Assembly (NCBI RefSeq): GCF_034047335.1 | Contig: NZ_CP139137.1 | Coordinates: 682,001-746,000, forward strand | Source: Chryseobacterium sp. JJR-5R | Lineage (GTDB): Bacteria > Bacteroidota > Bacteroidia > Flavobacteriales > Weeksellaceae | Direction of reading: 5' to 3' | DNA length: 64,000 bases | Made by a program: the position numbers and the translations under genes | In this document: positions 52,139 through 61,529 of the stretch, piece after piece | Layout of the letters: the number at the start of each line of letters is the position of its first letter | Numbering within the stretch: position 1 is the first letter of the stretch | Notes under the pieces: generated by a model | The model's input: only the letters and a program-made list of their open reading frames with translations | What the model was told of the DNA's origin: nothing | Databases searched by the model: none

Positions 52139-53218
52139 ATGAAAGTACAGAATCCGGCAGCCCAGAGGTTCCAGTACCTGCTGGAATTTAAACAGACGGA
52201 GCGGAAATGGCATTTTCCTGTTTTGGCAGCGCTGTGTATCGGAAGCTGCCTGTTTATCGGGTATTTCCTTGGGAAACCTGGGTACGGCAGCCTTTCCAGC
52301 CTCGGTGCCTTAACGATTTTGTATTTTACATCAGCCCCTATCACCCAGCGGATGGTGCACCTGGCCATCTGTGCTTTCGGAATTGTATTTTCATTTACCA
52401 TAAGCTTATTTTTCAGCTTTAATGCCTATGTGGCTGCCTTTTCACTGGGCATTATTGCTTTTCTGGCTCATTTCCTTACTTCCTACTTTAAAATACCGCC
52501 GCCGGGAAACTTTTTCTTTATCATGGTTGCGGCCATGGCAAGTACCTTCCCCTTCGATCCGGAACTGATTCCCACAAGGGTAGGGCTGGTAGCCATGGGA
52601 GCGATTTTATCATGTTCCCTCGCTTTTCTGTATTCCGTTTTTATCGAAAAGAGCAGAGTGGTAACGGTTCCGAGAAGGACATTCAACAAAAGAAGGTATA
52701 CCAAATTTGTAGAAAGCATGATTATAGGGGTTTTCATGGCCCTGACCTTAATCACCGGGCATCTTCTGAAATTCAATAATACTTACTGGATTTCCATTGC
52801 GGCCGTTGCCATCGTCCAGGGACAGAATTTTGAACATGTGCGCCAGCGGAACATACACCGGATCCTGGGGACCTTTATCGGCATTGCCCTGGCGTGGCTG
52901 ATCTTATGGTTCCGGCCGGAAAAAATCATCATGATCGTGATCATTACCGTATTGCAGTTTATCATCGAACTGCTGATTGTAAGAAATTACGGTTTTGCCG
53001 TGGCTTTTATTACCCCGTTAACCATTCTTCTGGCAGAAACCGGAAACGAAGTATACCATCCTGTAGAACAGCTGATGCATGCCAGGCTCCTGGATACCAT
53101 TATCGGAAGCCTGATCGGGCTGGCAGCAGGTTTTTTCCTGCACCATCAGCAAATCATCAACAACCTGGAAAAAAATATAAGGTTCTCTTATTTTCAGTTT
53201 AAGAAATTAAAAAAATAA
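52139..53218 (+). CDS. FUSC-family membrane protein
   Basis: 359 residues with about ten membrane segments in two groups, separated by a basic loop near residues 180-195 (RTFNKRRYTKFVESM). The second group carries NNTYWISIAAVAIVQGQNFE and RNIHRILGTFIGIALAWLIL, the motif region of the FUSC/YccS fusaric-acid-efflux-like family. The family includes aromatic acid exporters, but no outer-membrane or adaptor partner lies here. It starts three bases after mazG stops. Confidence 0.85.
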   Translation: MKVQNPAAQRFQYLLEFKQTERKWHFPVLAALCIGSCLFIGYFLGKPGYGSLSSLGALTILYFTSAPITQRMVHLAICAFGIVFSFTISLFFSFNAYVAAFSLGIIAFLAHFLTSYFKIPPPGNFFFIMVAAMASTFPFDPELIPTRVGLVAMGAILSCSLAFLYSVFIEKSRVVTVPRRTFNKRRYTKFVESMIIGVFMALTLITGHLLKFNNTYWISIAAVAIVQGQNFEHVRQRNIHRILGTFIGIALAWLILWFRPEKIIMIVIITVLQFIIELLIVRNYGFAVAFITPLTILLAETGNEVYHPVEQLMHARLLDTIIGSLIGLAAGFFLHHQQIINNLEKNIRFSYFQFKKLKK

Positions 53219-53220
53219 CT

Positions 53221-54093
53221 ATGTTGCGTATTTCAATTGTATCAGTATTCTTCCTGTTAAGCTGCCAACCGAAAGCCCAGGACTCATTGGAAAATGAAGA
53301 CCTAAAAACGGAATTTTCTTTACCGAAAAAACTGAAGGAAGTGTCAGGGATCGCTCTGTCCGGAGATAAAAAAATAATCTGGGCTATTGAAGACCAAGGG
53401 AATAAAAATGTAGTGTATGGCCTGGACCTGCAGGGTAAACCGGTAGCAGATATACCGGTAAGCAATGCTGAAAATACCGACTGGGAAGATATAACGGCAG
53501 ATCCGCAGGGGAATATTTACATAGGGGATTTCGGGAATAACGATAATGACCGGCAGAATCTTTCCATTTTAAAACTGGATTTAAAAGATCTCTCCCAAAA
53601 GAGCACGGCTGTAACACAGACCACCACGTTCCGTTATGAAGGGCAGACTGAATTCCCGCCGAAGAAATCCAACTGGCTGTATGACTGCGAAGCATTCATA
53701 GAAATGGACGGTAACTTTTACCTGTTTACAAAAAACAGAAGCAAAGGTTTTGACGGGACTTTTCTGGTATTCCAAATTCCGGATAAAGAAGGCGATTTTG
53801 AAGCTAAGCTGGTCGGGAAATTAAAGCTTGAAGGCGGCTACAGCGATGCAGCCATTACTTCTGCCGCCATCAACCGTACCAAAGACAGGATCATCCTGCT
53901 GAATCATAAGAATATTCAGGTGCTGACAGGATTTACGGCAGGTAACTTTAACCAGACAAAGATTCAGACCTTATCCTTAAACCACAATTCACAGAAAGAA
54001 GCCGTGGCTTTCCTCGATGATAAAACTTTACTCATCGCTGATGAAAAGGATAAAAAAACGGGCGGGAATGTGTATCGGTTTACTGTAAAATAA
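53221..54093 (+). CDS. SdiA-regulated-like/beta-propeller lipoprotein
   Basis: 290 residues with a lipobox-like start (FFLLSCQPKAQ). The rest is beta-rich: LKEVSGIALSGDKKIIWAIE, NTDWEDITADPQGNIYIGDF then GNNDNDRQNLSI, and later GGYSDAAITSAAI. The EVSGIALSGDKKIIWAIEDQG segment and the DWEDI-GNIYIGDFGNN motif are typical of a propeller family of periplasmic lipoproteins in Bacteroidota. Ligand unknown. It begins two bases after the FUSC gene stops. Confidence 0.75.
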   Translation: MLRISIVSVFFLLSCQPKAQDSLENEDLKTEFSLPKKLKEVSGIALSGDKKIIWAIEDQGNKNVVYGLDLQGKPVADIPVSNAENTDWEDITADPQGNIYIGDFGNNDNDRQNLSILKLDLKDLSQKSTAVTQTTTFRYEGQTEFPPKKSNWLYDCEAFIEMDGNFYLFTKNRSKGFDGTFLVFQIPDKEGDFEAKLVGKLKLEGGYSDAAITSAAINRTKDRIILLNHKNIQVLTGFTAGNFNQTKIQTLSLNHNSQKEAVAFLDDKTLLIADEKDKKTGGNVYRFTVK

Positions 54094-54095
54094 AA

Positions 54096-54128
54096 CAAAA
54101 TCCGCAGAAAAAGCTTCTGCGGATTTTG
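54096..54128. terminator. Bidirectional terminator between convergent genes
   Basis: 14-base arms CAAAATCCGCAGAA / TTCTGCGGATTTTG with loop AAAGC, T-run on the plus strand. Confidence 0.85.
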
Positions 54129-54182
54129 TTTTTTAGTCTGCTGGTTCAAAACTGAGGCTAACAGTAACAGTAAGCACGGTAA

Positions 54183-57100
54183 TTAAAAACTCAATCCCAC
54201 GCCTCCCGAAATCCTTCCGCCGTCTTCACCGGTGAAGTAATCCAGTCTTGCAGAGAACGTTTCCAGGATATTCATCCAGAATCCGGCTCCGACACCCTGG
54301 TGCCATTTATCAGAACTTTCACGGTCCATCCAGACCCTTCCGATATCATAGCCGACCAGTATACCCATATTGACAGGGACAATGTTGTTTTTGATACGCC
54401 CGAAATCCCAACGGACTTCTGCATTATTTACCAGATAGGATTTCCCTGCAAACCTTTCGTTTCTATAAGCACGCATGGCATTGTTTCCACCGATGGCGGC
54501 TGCCTGGTAAAATTCAAAATTATTATTGTTGATAATCATGGCATTGGTAGAATTGGCGAACACAAACCGGCCTCTTTTATCAATTCTGCGGAACAGGTTC
54601 ATTGTTCCCTGGAATGTAGCGAAGTTCTGGTCGAATTCCGAAATATTGGCTTTCCAGCCTGCCTGTAGAGCCAGTTCAAGGCCTAAGGTAGGAAATGCCT
54701 TGTTATCTAAATTTCTAAAGCTGAAAGAATAATTGGCTCCGGCAAACTGCTGCCCGTTGAAAACCTCCGGATTGACGTCGGGTGAAACAGCGATAAAACG
54801 GTCGTCATTCCGCTGTACATCAGCATGTTCAAAGGTGAGCTGGAACTGATGCCTCAGGTTCAGCCAGCTGGTTGTGGAAACCGAGGGTGCAAATTTAAAC
54901 TGTGAAATCCGTACCCGGTTATAATTGCGGTCTACTGCATCTTTATCATATTCGGTTTCGTTACCCAGTCCGAAAAATGTTCTTGCGAAAAACGGTGTGG
55001 TGTAAGAAGCATCAATCCCGGCATCCCAGCCTCCGATCGCTTTTTTGAAGATCCCTTTATAGCCCAGGTTAAATCCGCCTGTTGCAGTATAGACATTGGC
55101 CCTGAGGCTGTGCTTCTGCGTATATGGGTCACGGACAAAATTATTGACGGTATAATTGGCAACAAAACCTAAAATCACGCCGTCGTCCGGGTTGAAATTG
55201 GCATTCGGATAGCCTGCAAAGAAATTGTATTTCGGACGTTTCCAGTCGTAGGTATTGGCATCGTAATCATTGGTAATATGCTTTGAGGCAGATTTTGCAT
55301 TGTAGGTGTTTTCCTGTGATTTAAAATCATAAATCTTTACATTGCGTCCTTTTTCTACATTATAGGTGTCTTTATTGTAGCCTCCGATCAGGCGGATATT
55401 GGTTTTGGATTTACCGTCTCCTGAAACTTCATACACATCATTGTCTTCCAAACCATAGATCCAGAGTTCTTTGGTTTCCTTACCGTCGTAGGTTTTTTCA
55501 AAAACCAGTTCCTCAGATTGGTCTTTGTTGATTTTGTACTGTTTTACCTCAACTGAATTTTCATTTTTAACCACCACGAATTTATCAGGATTCACGGTTC
55601 CGGCCAGCTGCACTTTTTCCTGCAGGATATGGTAATATTTTACCGCAGAGTTTTCAATACCGGCTTTTCTCAGCTTCAGTTTCCTCTGAATATCGGTGAT
55701 GGTTTCATCCTGGACTTCCTGTGGGAGGTTTCTAAACGCTTCATCAATATCAGTATCGGTCAGGTTCTGCTGAATATACTGGGCCTGGGTAATCCAGTCC
55801 TGTTCTGAAGAGCCTTTCAGAAGGATCATATCCAGCGGATACGGTTCCCTGTTCATCCAGCGGACGTTTTTAATTTCATCTTTAAACGATTTCATGTGAC
55901 GGATCACCGGAATGTTCATCACGACCTTAAAAGCAGCTCCGTCATAATTACTGAATGCCTGGTCATGGTCTCTCGGAATTGGTTTATAGATGATTTTATC
56001 TCCCTTCTTATATTCTGCCCATTTCCACTGGTCTTCATGGCGGTCCCAGTCGCCGATCATCATATCGAAGATCCTGGCCCGGATATACTGCTCCTGGTCT
56101 ACAGAGTATCTGCTGTCTTTCCTAAGGTTTTTCAGAACATCGTCGGTTGACAGGATGTCAGAAGCATTGTCAAGGTATTTTAAGGTTTTAGGATCGGAAG
56201 AAAAGCGTTCTTCAATCATATAAAGCTCATCGCCGTAATTTTTATTGTACTCGCCCAGGGCTTTTTGCTTGGGTACGTAATACAGTTCCGGATTGCTATG
56301 GAAAAGATCTATTTTCTCAGCCATATTGTTCACGGAAAATACAGTAAAAGGATGGCTGGTGGTATAAAAATCAAGCAGGAACCTGTCCGGGAACGTATTG
56401 TTCAATTCGTTTCCGAATGTATTTTTTCTGAAGGCCATGGCATTAAGGAAACGCACTGCGTTCTTCTTTACGCCGCGCATCACAAATTCCTGTCCGTCTT
56501 TTGATTTAAGGCGAAGGTTGTTCGACTGGTTTCCGCCGCCTTCCCTGAAAGGTTCATAGCCGCCGTTCATTTCAGAAAGATTGGCTGTTCTGGCATTGAC
56601 CGGAAGCGCATAATATTTTCTGTAATGGTTCCCCCAGAGCCAACGGTAGATCTTGCCTTTGCTGGTTAACCGTTCGGTATAAATCGACGAAGTCTGCATC
56701 GAAGGAAAAGCCGAAGGATAATTATTTTCAAAAGGCTGCGGTTTGGAAATGACTGAAATCTGCGTCAGCTTTTCCAGTTCATTGTTTTTTGTTGAAAAAT
56801 ATTCAACATCGGAGCTCAGGTCTTTTCTCAGGTTCAATACGGCAAATCCGCTTCCGCCATACGAGAAATCGGTATTGTTGACGATGGTTGCCGGATCGGT
56901 TTTGGAACCTGCGCCGCTGATGATCTGCCTGATGTTGTTGTTTTTATGATACTGCAGATTATGGTCGTGCCCGGAAACCAGGATGATATTTTCTTTATCC
57001 TGAATAATGCTTTTGATCCGGTTGGCAAATTCTGCGTAATGGACATTGCTCAGGTCTTCCATGCTTGCTCCGGAAGAGCTTCTCAATGTTGTGGCTATCG

Positions 57101-57896
57101 TGGCAAGGCCCGGAACCGGAAGCCTTCCGTTAAATGCCGAAAGATGGGATTTTGCTGAGTTGAATCCTGCATGGACACCGGAACTGATAACCGGGTGGTG
57201 CATGGCTACAATAATTCTCTTATCCTGATTTTTTATGATCAGATCTTTAAATTCAGCGTAGAAATCTTCCCTTGTTTTTATATCACAGCCTTCATTAATT
57301 CCCGGCTGCTTATCCCAATTGATCAGGGCCCATTCGGAATCTACCACAATCAGCTTGACATCTTTGGTAAGGTTAATGTCATCGATGGGACAGGAATTTC
57401 TGGGAAGAAAGGCTTTTTTATCGTCCAGATAGGATTTTACAAACTTTTCCTGTGCTTTCAGGCCATCAAGCCCTTTGTACCAGTCGTGGTTTCCAGGGAT
57501 GACCAGTGTCTTACCTTTGAAGTTTTTTACGATGGCAAGCTGTTCTTCCAGTTTCTGGCGGGCCAGGTCATAGCCTTTGTCTGAGGGTGCAGGCATACCG
57601 AGCGGGTAGATGTTGTCTCCCAAGAAGATCAGCATAGAGTTCTGGCCGGCGCTTTCGAGCTGCGTTTTCAACAGGTTCAGGGTATTCCGGCCCTGTTTCT
57701 GATCTGCATTCCCGGCATCGCCAATTAAGAAAAGTTTAAAGTCATTTTCGGATTTTACAGCAGAAATTTCTGTCTCGGATAAGTTTTTGCCTTTTTTTAC
57801 GTTATAGGTTGCGCAGGAATAAAGCACTCCTGCAGACAATACGACCTTAAGGACAACGGACGTATTTTTTAAATGAGTTTTCGAGGATAAATTCAT
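54183..57896 (-). CDS. Metallophosphoesterase / outer-membrane beta-barrel fusion lipoprotein
   Basis: 1,237 residues. A lipobox lies near residue 28 (GVLYSCATYN). A calcineurin-like phosphoesterase follows at about 50-340 with FLIGDAGNADQ, FLGDNIYP, VIPGNHDWYKG, VAMHHPVISSG and SGHDHNLQYH. A long middle part (about 340-850) has KGDKIIYKPIPRDHDQAFSN. The last 350 residues are an Omp85/surface-antigen-like barrel with a final phenylalanine (ISGGVGLSF), the usual outer-membrane end. The phosphoesterase should face the periplasm or surface; substrate unknown. It converges with the lipoprotein gene and diverges from the HD/Pycsar-like gene. Confidence 0.83.
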   Translation of the reverse strand: MNLSSKTHLKNTSVVLKVVLSAGVLYSCATYNVKKGKNLSETEISAVKSENDFKLFLIGDAGNADQKQGRNTLNLLKTQLESAGQNSMLIFLGDNIYPLGMPAPSDKGYDLARQKLEEQLAIVKNFKGKTLVIPGNHDWYKGLDGLKAQEKFVKSYLDDKKAFLPRNSCPIDDINLTKDVKLIVVDSEWALINWDKQPGINEGCDIKTREDFYAEFKDLIIKNQDKRIIVAMHHPVISSGVHAGFNSAKSHLSAFNGRLPVPGLATIATTLRSSSGASMEDLSNVHYAEFANRIKSIIQDKENIILVSGHDHNLQYHKNNNIRQIISGAGSKTDPATIVNNTDFSYGGSGFAVLNLRKDLSSDVEYFSTKNNELEKLTQISVISKPQPFENNYPSAFPSMQTSSIYTERLTSKGKIYRWLWGNHYRKYYALPVNARTANLSEMNGGYEPFREGGGNQSNNLRLKSKDGQEFVMRGVKKNAVRFLNAMAFRKNTFGNELNNTFPDRFLLDFYTTSHPFTVFSVNNMAEKIDLFHSNPELYYVPKQKALGEYNKNYGDELYMIEERFSSDPKTLKYLDNASDILSTDDVLKNLRKDSRYSVDQEQYIRARIFDMMIGDWDRHEDQWKWAEYKKGDKIIYKPIPRDHDQAFSNYDGAAFKVVMNIPVIRHMKSFKDEIKNVRWMNREPYPLDMILLKGSSEQDWITQAQYIQQNLTDTDIDEAFRNLPQEVQDETITDIQRKLKLRKAGIENSAVKYYHILQEKVQLAGTVNPDKFVVVKNENSVEVKQYKINKDQSEELVFEKTYDGKETKELWIYGLEDNDVYEVSGDGKSKTNIRLIGGYNKDTYNVEKGRNVKIYDFKSQENTYNAKSASKHITNDYDANTYDWKRPKYNFFAGYPNANFNPDDGVILGFVANYTVNNFVRDPYTQKHSLRANVYTATGGFNLGYKGIFKKAIGGWDAGIDASYTTPFFARTFFGLGNETEYDKDAVDRNYNRVRISQFKFAPSVSTTSWLNLRHQFQLTFEHADVQRNDDRFIAVSPDVNPEVFNGQQFAGANYSFSFRNLDNKAFPTLGLELALQAGWKANISEFDQNFATFQGTMNLFRRIDKRGRFVFANSTNAMIINNNNFEFYQAAAIGGNNAMRAYRNERFAGKSYLVNNAEVRWDFGRIKNNIVPVNMGILVGYDIGRVWMDRESSDKWHQGVGAGFWMNILETFSARLDYFTGEDGGRISGGVGLSF

Positions 57897-57922
57897 AAAT
57901 TTACAATAACAAAATTCCGGCC

Positions 57923-59092
57923 ATGAGCATTTTACAGAAAGCCAAAGATTACGTTGAGATCTTATTCAAAGATAAGTTATCTTCGGTATATTTTTATCAT
58001 AATTTTATACATACCACCTATACGGTAAATAAAGCGGAAGAAATTATGAGAAGTACGCCTGTTTCCGCGGAAGACCAGGAAAAAGTGCTGTTGGCGCTGT
58101 GGTTTCATGACGTAGGGTATATTAAGTGCGCACAGAACCATGAGGAGAACGGTGTAGAAATTATGAAAGATTTCCTGAGCAAAGAAAATTTCAGCGAAGA
58201 ATACATCAATAAAGTGGCCCGGCTGATCCTTGCCACACAGATTACCCATCAGCCGAAGGATCTTCTGGAGGAGATTGTAAAAGATGCAGACTGCAGCCAT
58301 TTTGCAAGCCATGATTATAATGATATTGCCGATGCCCTGAGAAAAGAATGGGAGCTTACCAACGTACGATGCTTTTCCAATGATGAATGGAATGAAGGGA
58401 ATCTGGATATGCTGAAAAACAAGCACCGGTTTTACACAGCCTATGCAAAAGAGAACTGGCAGCCCCTGAAAGAAAAGAACATCAGGAAAATCGGGAAAAA
58501 GCTGGAAAAAGAAGACAGCGGAAAAAAAGAGCCTTCTGAAAGCAAGAAAGATAAAGAACCTAAATCTGACCGCAGTGTAGATACTTTATTCAGGATTACG
58601 CTGGGCAACCATACACGGTTAAGCGATATTGCAGACAGCAAAGCGAATATCCTGCTTTCGGTGAATGCCATCATTATTTCAGTCTGCCTGTCCGTATTGG
58701 TTCCCAAACTGGATACGCCTAAAAATTCACATCTTATCATTCCGAGTTTTCTCTTGCTGCTGTCCAGTGTCATCACGATCATCTTTGCTATTTTATCAAC
58801 AAAGCCTAACGTGACAAAGATAAAATTCACACCTCAGGATATTGCCGACAGGAAAGTCAACCTTCTGTTCTTCGGTAATTTTAACAGGATGCTTTTTGAT
58901 GATTTTAATGTTGCGATGAAAGACCTGATTAACGACCGGAACTATATTTATGATTCGATGGTGAAGGATTTATATTTCCTGGGAAAGGTCCTAGACCGGA
59001 AATACAGGCTTCTCTCGACAACATATAACATCTTTATGGCCGGTATTGTCATTTCAGTGTTGTCTTTTGCTTATGCTTTCCTTACACTTTGA
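57923..59092 (+). CDS. HD-domain / Pycsar-effector-like membrane fusion protein
   Basis: 389 residues. Residues 1-160 form an HD phosphohydrolase: YFYHNFIHT, ALWFHDVGYIK, HEENG and VKDADCSHFA give the metal ligands H, HD, H and D. A charged linker (about 190-215) leads to a C-terminal domain with DTLFRITLGNHTRLSDIADS and KANILLSVNAIIISVCLSVL, the pattern of the Pycsar effector (DUF5706) family, with three membrane helices. Known Pycsar effectors damage the membrane on cCMP or cUMP. No pyrimidine cyclase gene is adjacent, so a defence role is not shown. It starts 27 bases from the divergent phosphoesterase fusion gene. Confidence 0.82.
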   Translation: MSILQKAKDYVEILFKDKLSSVYFYHNFIHTTYTVNKAEEIMRSTPVSAEDQEKVLLALWFHDVGYIKCAQNHEENGVEIMKDFLSKENFSEEYINKVARLILATQITHQPKDLLEEIVKDADCSHFASHDYNDIADALRKEWELTNVRCFSNDEWNEGNLDMLKNKHRFYTAYAKENWQPLKEKNIRKIGKKLEKEDSGKKEPSESKKDKEPKSDRSVDTLFRITLGNHTRLSDIADSKANILLSVNAIIISVCLSVLVPKLDTPKNSHLIIPSFLLLLSSVITIIFAILSTKPNVTKIKFTPQDIADRKVNLLFFGNFNRMLFDDFNVAMKDLINDRNYIYDSMVKDLYFLGKVLDRKYRLLSTTYNIFMAGIVISVLSFAYAFLTL

Positions 59093-59154
59093 TTAAAGCC
59101 GGGTTAAGCTGAAACGATATACAGAACTCATTCATTCACGGATGGGTTTCATCT

Positions 59155-61455
59155 TTATGCCAGGGAGACCCTGAGGGCGAGAAGCCCTGTAATTCCCTGC
59201 AGGTCTTCGACTTTTAAAAATTCAATGTCATTCTGAAGGATGTCCTTTTTTTGAAGCTTGCCGATGTATTCCAGGTATTCCCTCTGGTTTTCCATCCCGA
59301 AATAGACGATGGTTATCTTCCCCGGACATGTTATCCTGTCCGAAGAGCCTTTTACATGCGCTTTGTCAAGCCTTTTTTTGATAATTTCATAGTAAGAATT
59401 ATACGCTCCGTCCACATCAAACCGTTTTTCATCCATGCGGAACCGGATATCGATTTTTTCATTGTACACGAAGATCAGAGAAGCAATATCCAGGGGAACC
59501 GCCAGGTCTTTCCTGAAGTTCCGGAATTCACGTTCCATGCTGCAGATGGTCTTCAGCTGCCAGTATCTCAGCCGCTGTACTACTTTTGAAGTGTAAGGCA
59601 GCTCCGGGGCAATATTCTGGCCTGAATATAACGTATGTTCTACACCGTCGGATTTAAATCTTTCGTAATAATGCGGGAAAATCAGCTGGGCTTCGGCCTG
59701 GCCTTCGTCCAGCATATCTGCGAGCTTCCTGTTGACCAAAGTAATGGAATTATCCAGTCTTTTCCGGCTGGAGTAAAACAGGTCGTTCTGGGTGTGGATC
59801 TGGGCAAAATAATCCTTGATCTTTGCCTTTGCCTCACTGGACGTTTTAATTTCCAGTTTCGCCTGTAAAAACGGGTGGATTTCCTCTCTTAACAGCCTTT
59901 GGAAGCGCTGTTCGCTGTCTGCTTTTATTTCATTATTCAGCTCGTTTGCAAAAATTTCAATGGCAAGTATGTATTTCTCCGAATCTGCCGTGATCAAAGA
60001 AAAAATCCCGTGAAGGCAGCCGATCTGCCGGTTGAGGTCTTCCAGCATCAGGTGAAAACGTTTTTCCGAGGAAGAGCGGATGTCTGAAAACCCGAAAAGC
60101 GGCGTAAGGTTTTTAAAAGTAATCTGTTTTAAGGTATATATTTTTTTGGACAGCGAGGCATTGAAGTATTTCTCAGCCTCATTCCTGAACTTCCATACCA
60201 CACTGTTATGAATGCTGGTATATTCCCTTTGGATAATGGCCTCGATCTGATAGTTTTTCTCGAAACTGAAACGGTTCAGCGAGAATAAAATCATATCCGT
60301 AAAAAACTCCATCTTTTTAAGCTTTAATCCGTTAAAGCTGCTTTTGACCGGTGATGTGAATTCCATAATGGCCAGCAGTTCATTGTCTTTCATGATCGGG
60401 ATGACCATAAAGCTGTTGATGTTATTGTCTTTTAATATTTTGAAAGACGGGAGGGACCGAATTTCCTGATCCAGGTTCTCTACATTGGAAATGACAAAGG
60501 GCTTTGAATTATAATTGATATTGCTGAAGGTATTTTTCCGTGTTTCCTCATCAAAAGCATTGATCCAGAAATCCAGGATATGGTGGGTAAAAAGGTTTTC
60601 ATAGATCGGAAGCTTCTCCAGGCGCTGATCTTTTGTATTGAAGAGCATCAGCCCGAAATTAAGTTCAGGCACGTCAAAATAAGACTTGAAGATTTCAATC
60701 AGGTTTTCGTCAGGGGAAAGATTTTCCGGGTCAATACTGATCATGCTGGACTTCAGATCTGATAAAGCGACTTCCGAGGTGCAGTCTACCAGGGAAATAA
60801 TGGTAAAGCCTTTCAGGATCCAGGATTCGTTTGGGAAATATTTTTTCCAGAGTGTAATGTCGTCCAGGTTTTCCAGCAGCATGTCCAGTATTCCATCGGA
60901 CGGTATTTTTGTGCCTTCGGTAGGATATACTTCAGTAAAATCTGAGTTTACCGTGATTTTGTAATGTTTCATGATTCCCTGCCGGTTCGGGATGTCATAA
61001 TAAAAGGGCAGCGAACTCCTGATGTCCCTTTTGAAGTAGCTCTGAACAATCAGGCAGCAGCAGAATACGTAAAATTCATCATCATCAATATTCCTGAGCT
61101 CTATTTCAAAATCTTTTCCGGCATCTTTAAGGATGTTTTTAAAACGTTCGGTATAATTGAACGTAATATTGGAAAGCGGAATGCTGGCTGCCTTTATTTC
61201 ATTGTTGGTAAGCCCGGTAGGGAAGAGGTCTGCCAGCAGAAGCCTGATGAGGTCTTCATGTTTTTCAAGCAGGGAGACATCCTGAAAGCCGTCCCTGAGT
61301 TCCCGGAAGTTTCTGGTTTTGTCAATCAGGGATTCAGCATAGCTGGCACGGTATTCCAGACGGTCGTTATACCGGATATGTTCGAGGATATCCAGATATT
61401 TTTGAAACGAAATGTGAACCTGAAATGGAGCGTCTTTCTTGTAAAGATTTGCCAC
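59155..61455 (-). CDS. GAF-domain-containing protein of unknown function
   Basis: 766 residues, no membrane segment. The central part (about 260-400) reads as a GAF-like sensor: FGLMLFNTKDQRLEKLPIYE through INSFMVIPIMKDNELLAIME and FTDMILFSLNRF. The C-terminal third is helical, rich in charged residues, and has DLAVPLDIASLIFVYNEKID near residue 660. No kinase, cyclase or HTH output domain is recognised. Length and domain order match a conserved Bacteroidota GAF protein. It converges with the HD/Pycsar-like gene. Confidence 0.72.
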   Translation of the reverse strand: MANLYKKDAPFQVHISFQKYLDILEHIRYNDRLEYRASYAESLIDKTRNFRELRDGFQDVSLLEKHEDLIRLLLADLFPTGLTNNEIKAASIPLSNITFNYTERFKNILKDAGKDFEIELRNIDDDEFYVFCCCLIVQSYFKRDIRSSLPFYYDIPNRQGIMKHYKITVNSDFTEVYPTEGTKIPSDGILDMLLENLDDITLWKKYFPNESWILKGFTIISLVDCTSEVALSDLKSSMISIDPENLSPDENLIEIFKSYFDVPELNFGLMLFNTKDQRLEKLPIYENLFTHHILDFWINAFDEETRKNTFSNINYNSKPFVISNVENLDQEIRSLPSFKILKDNNINSFMVIPIMKDNELLAIMEFTSPVKSSFNGLKLKKMEFFTDMILFSLNRFSFEKNYQIEAIIQREYTSIHNSVVWKFRNEAEKYFNASLSKKIYTLKQITFKNLTPLFGFSDIRSSSEKRFHLMLEDLNRQIGCLHGIFSLITADSEKYILAIEIFANELNNEIKADSEQRFQRLLREEIHPFLQAKLEIKTSSEAKAKIKDYFAQIHTQNDLFYSSRKRLDNSITLVNRKLADMLDEGQAEAQLIFPHYYERFKSDGVEHTLYSGQNIAPELPYTSKVVQRLRYWQLKTICSMEREFRNFRKDLAVPLDIASLIFVYNEKIDIRFRMDEKRFDVDGAYNSYYEIIKKRLDKAHVKGSSDRITCPGKITIVYFGMENQREYLEYIGKLQKKDILQNDIEFLKVEDLQGITGLLALRVSLA

Positions 61456-61483
61456 AGCTGAAATTTAGAGTAAAGTTATAAAA

Positions 61484-61509
61484 AAACCACAACAGGGACG
61501 TTGTGGTTT
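61484..61509 (-). terminator. Terminator of the nuo operon
   Basis: AAACCACAAC / GTTGTGGTTT with a six-base loop and a run of T on the minus strand, 20 bases after the nuoN stop. Confidence 0.8.
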
Positions 61510-61529
61510 ATATGATTTGTCGTGACTTT

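Noticed and set aside
57923-61455. A complete Pycsar defence operon (HD/effector plus GAF gene)
   Set aside because: The two genes are convergent, and no nucleotide cyclase motif is visible in the GAF protein.
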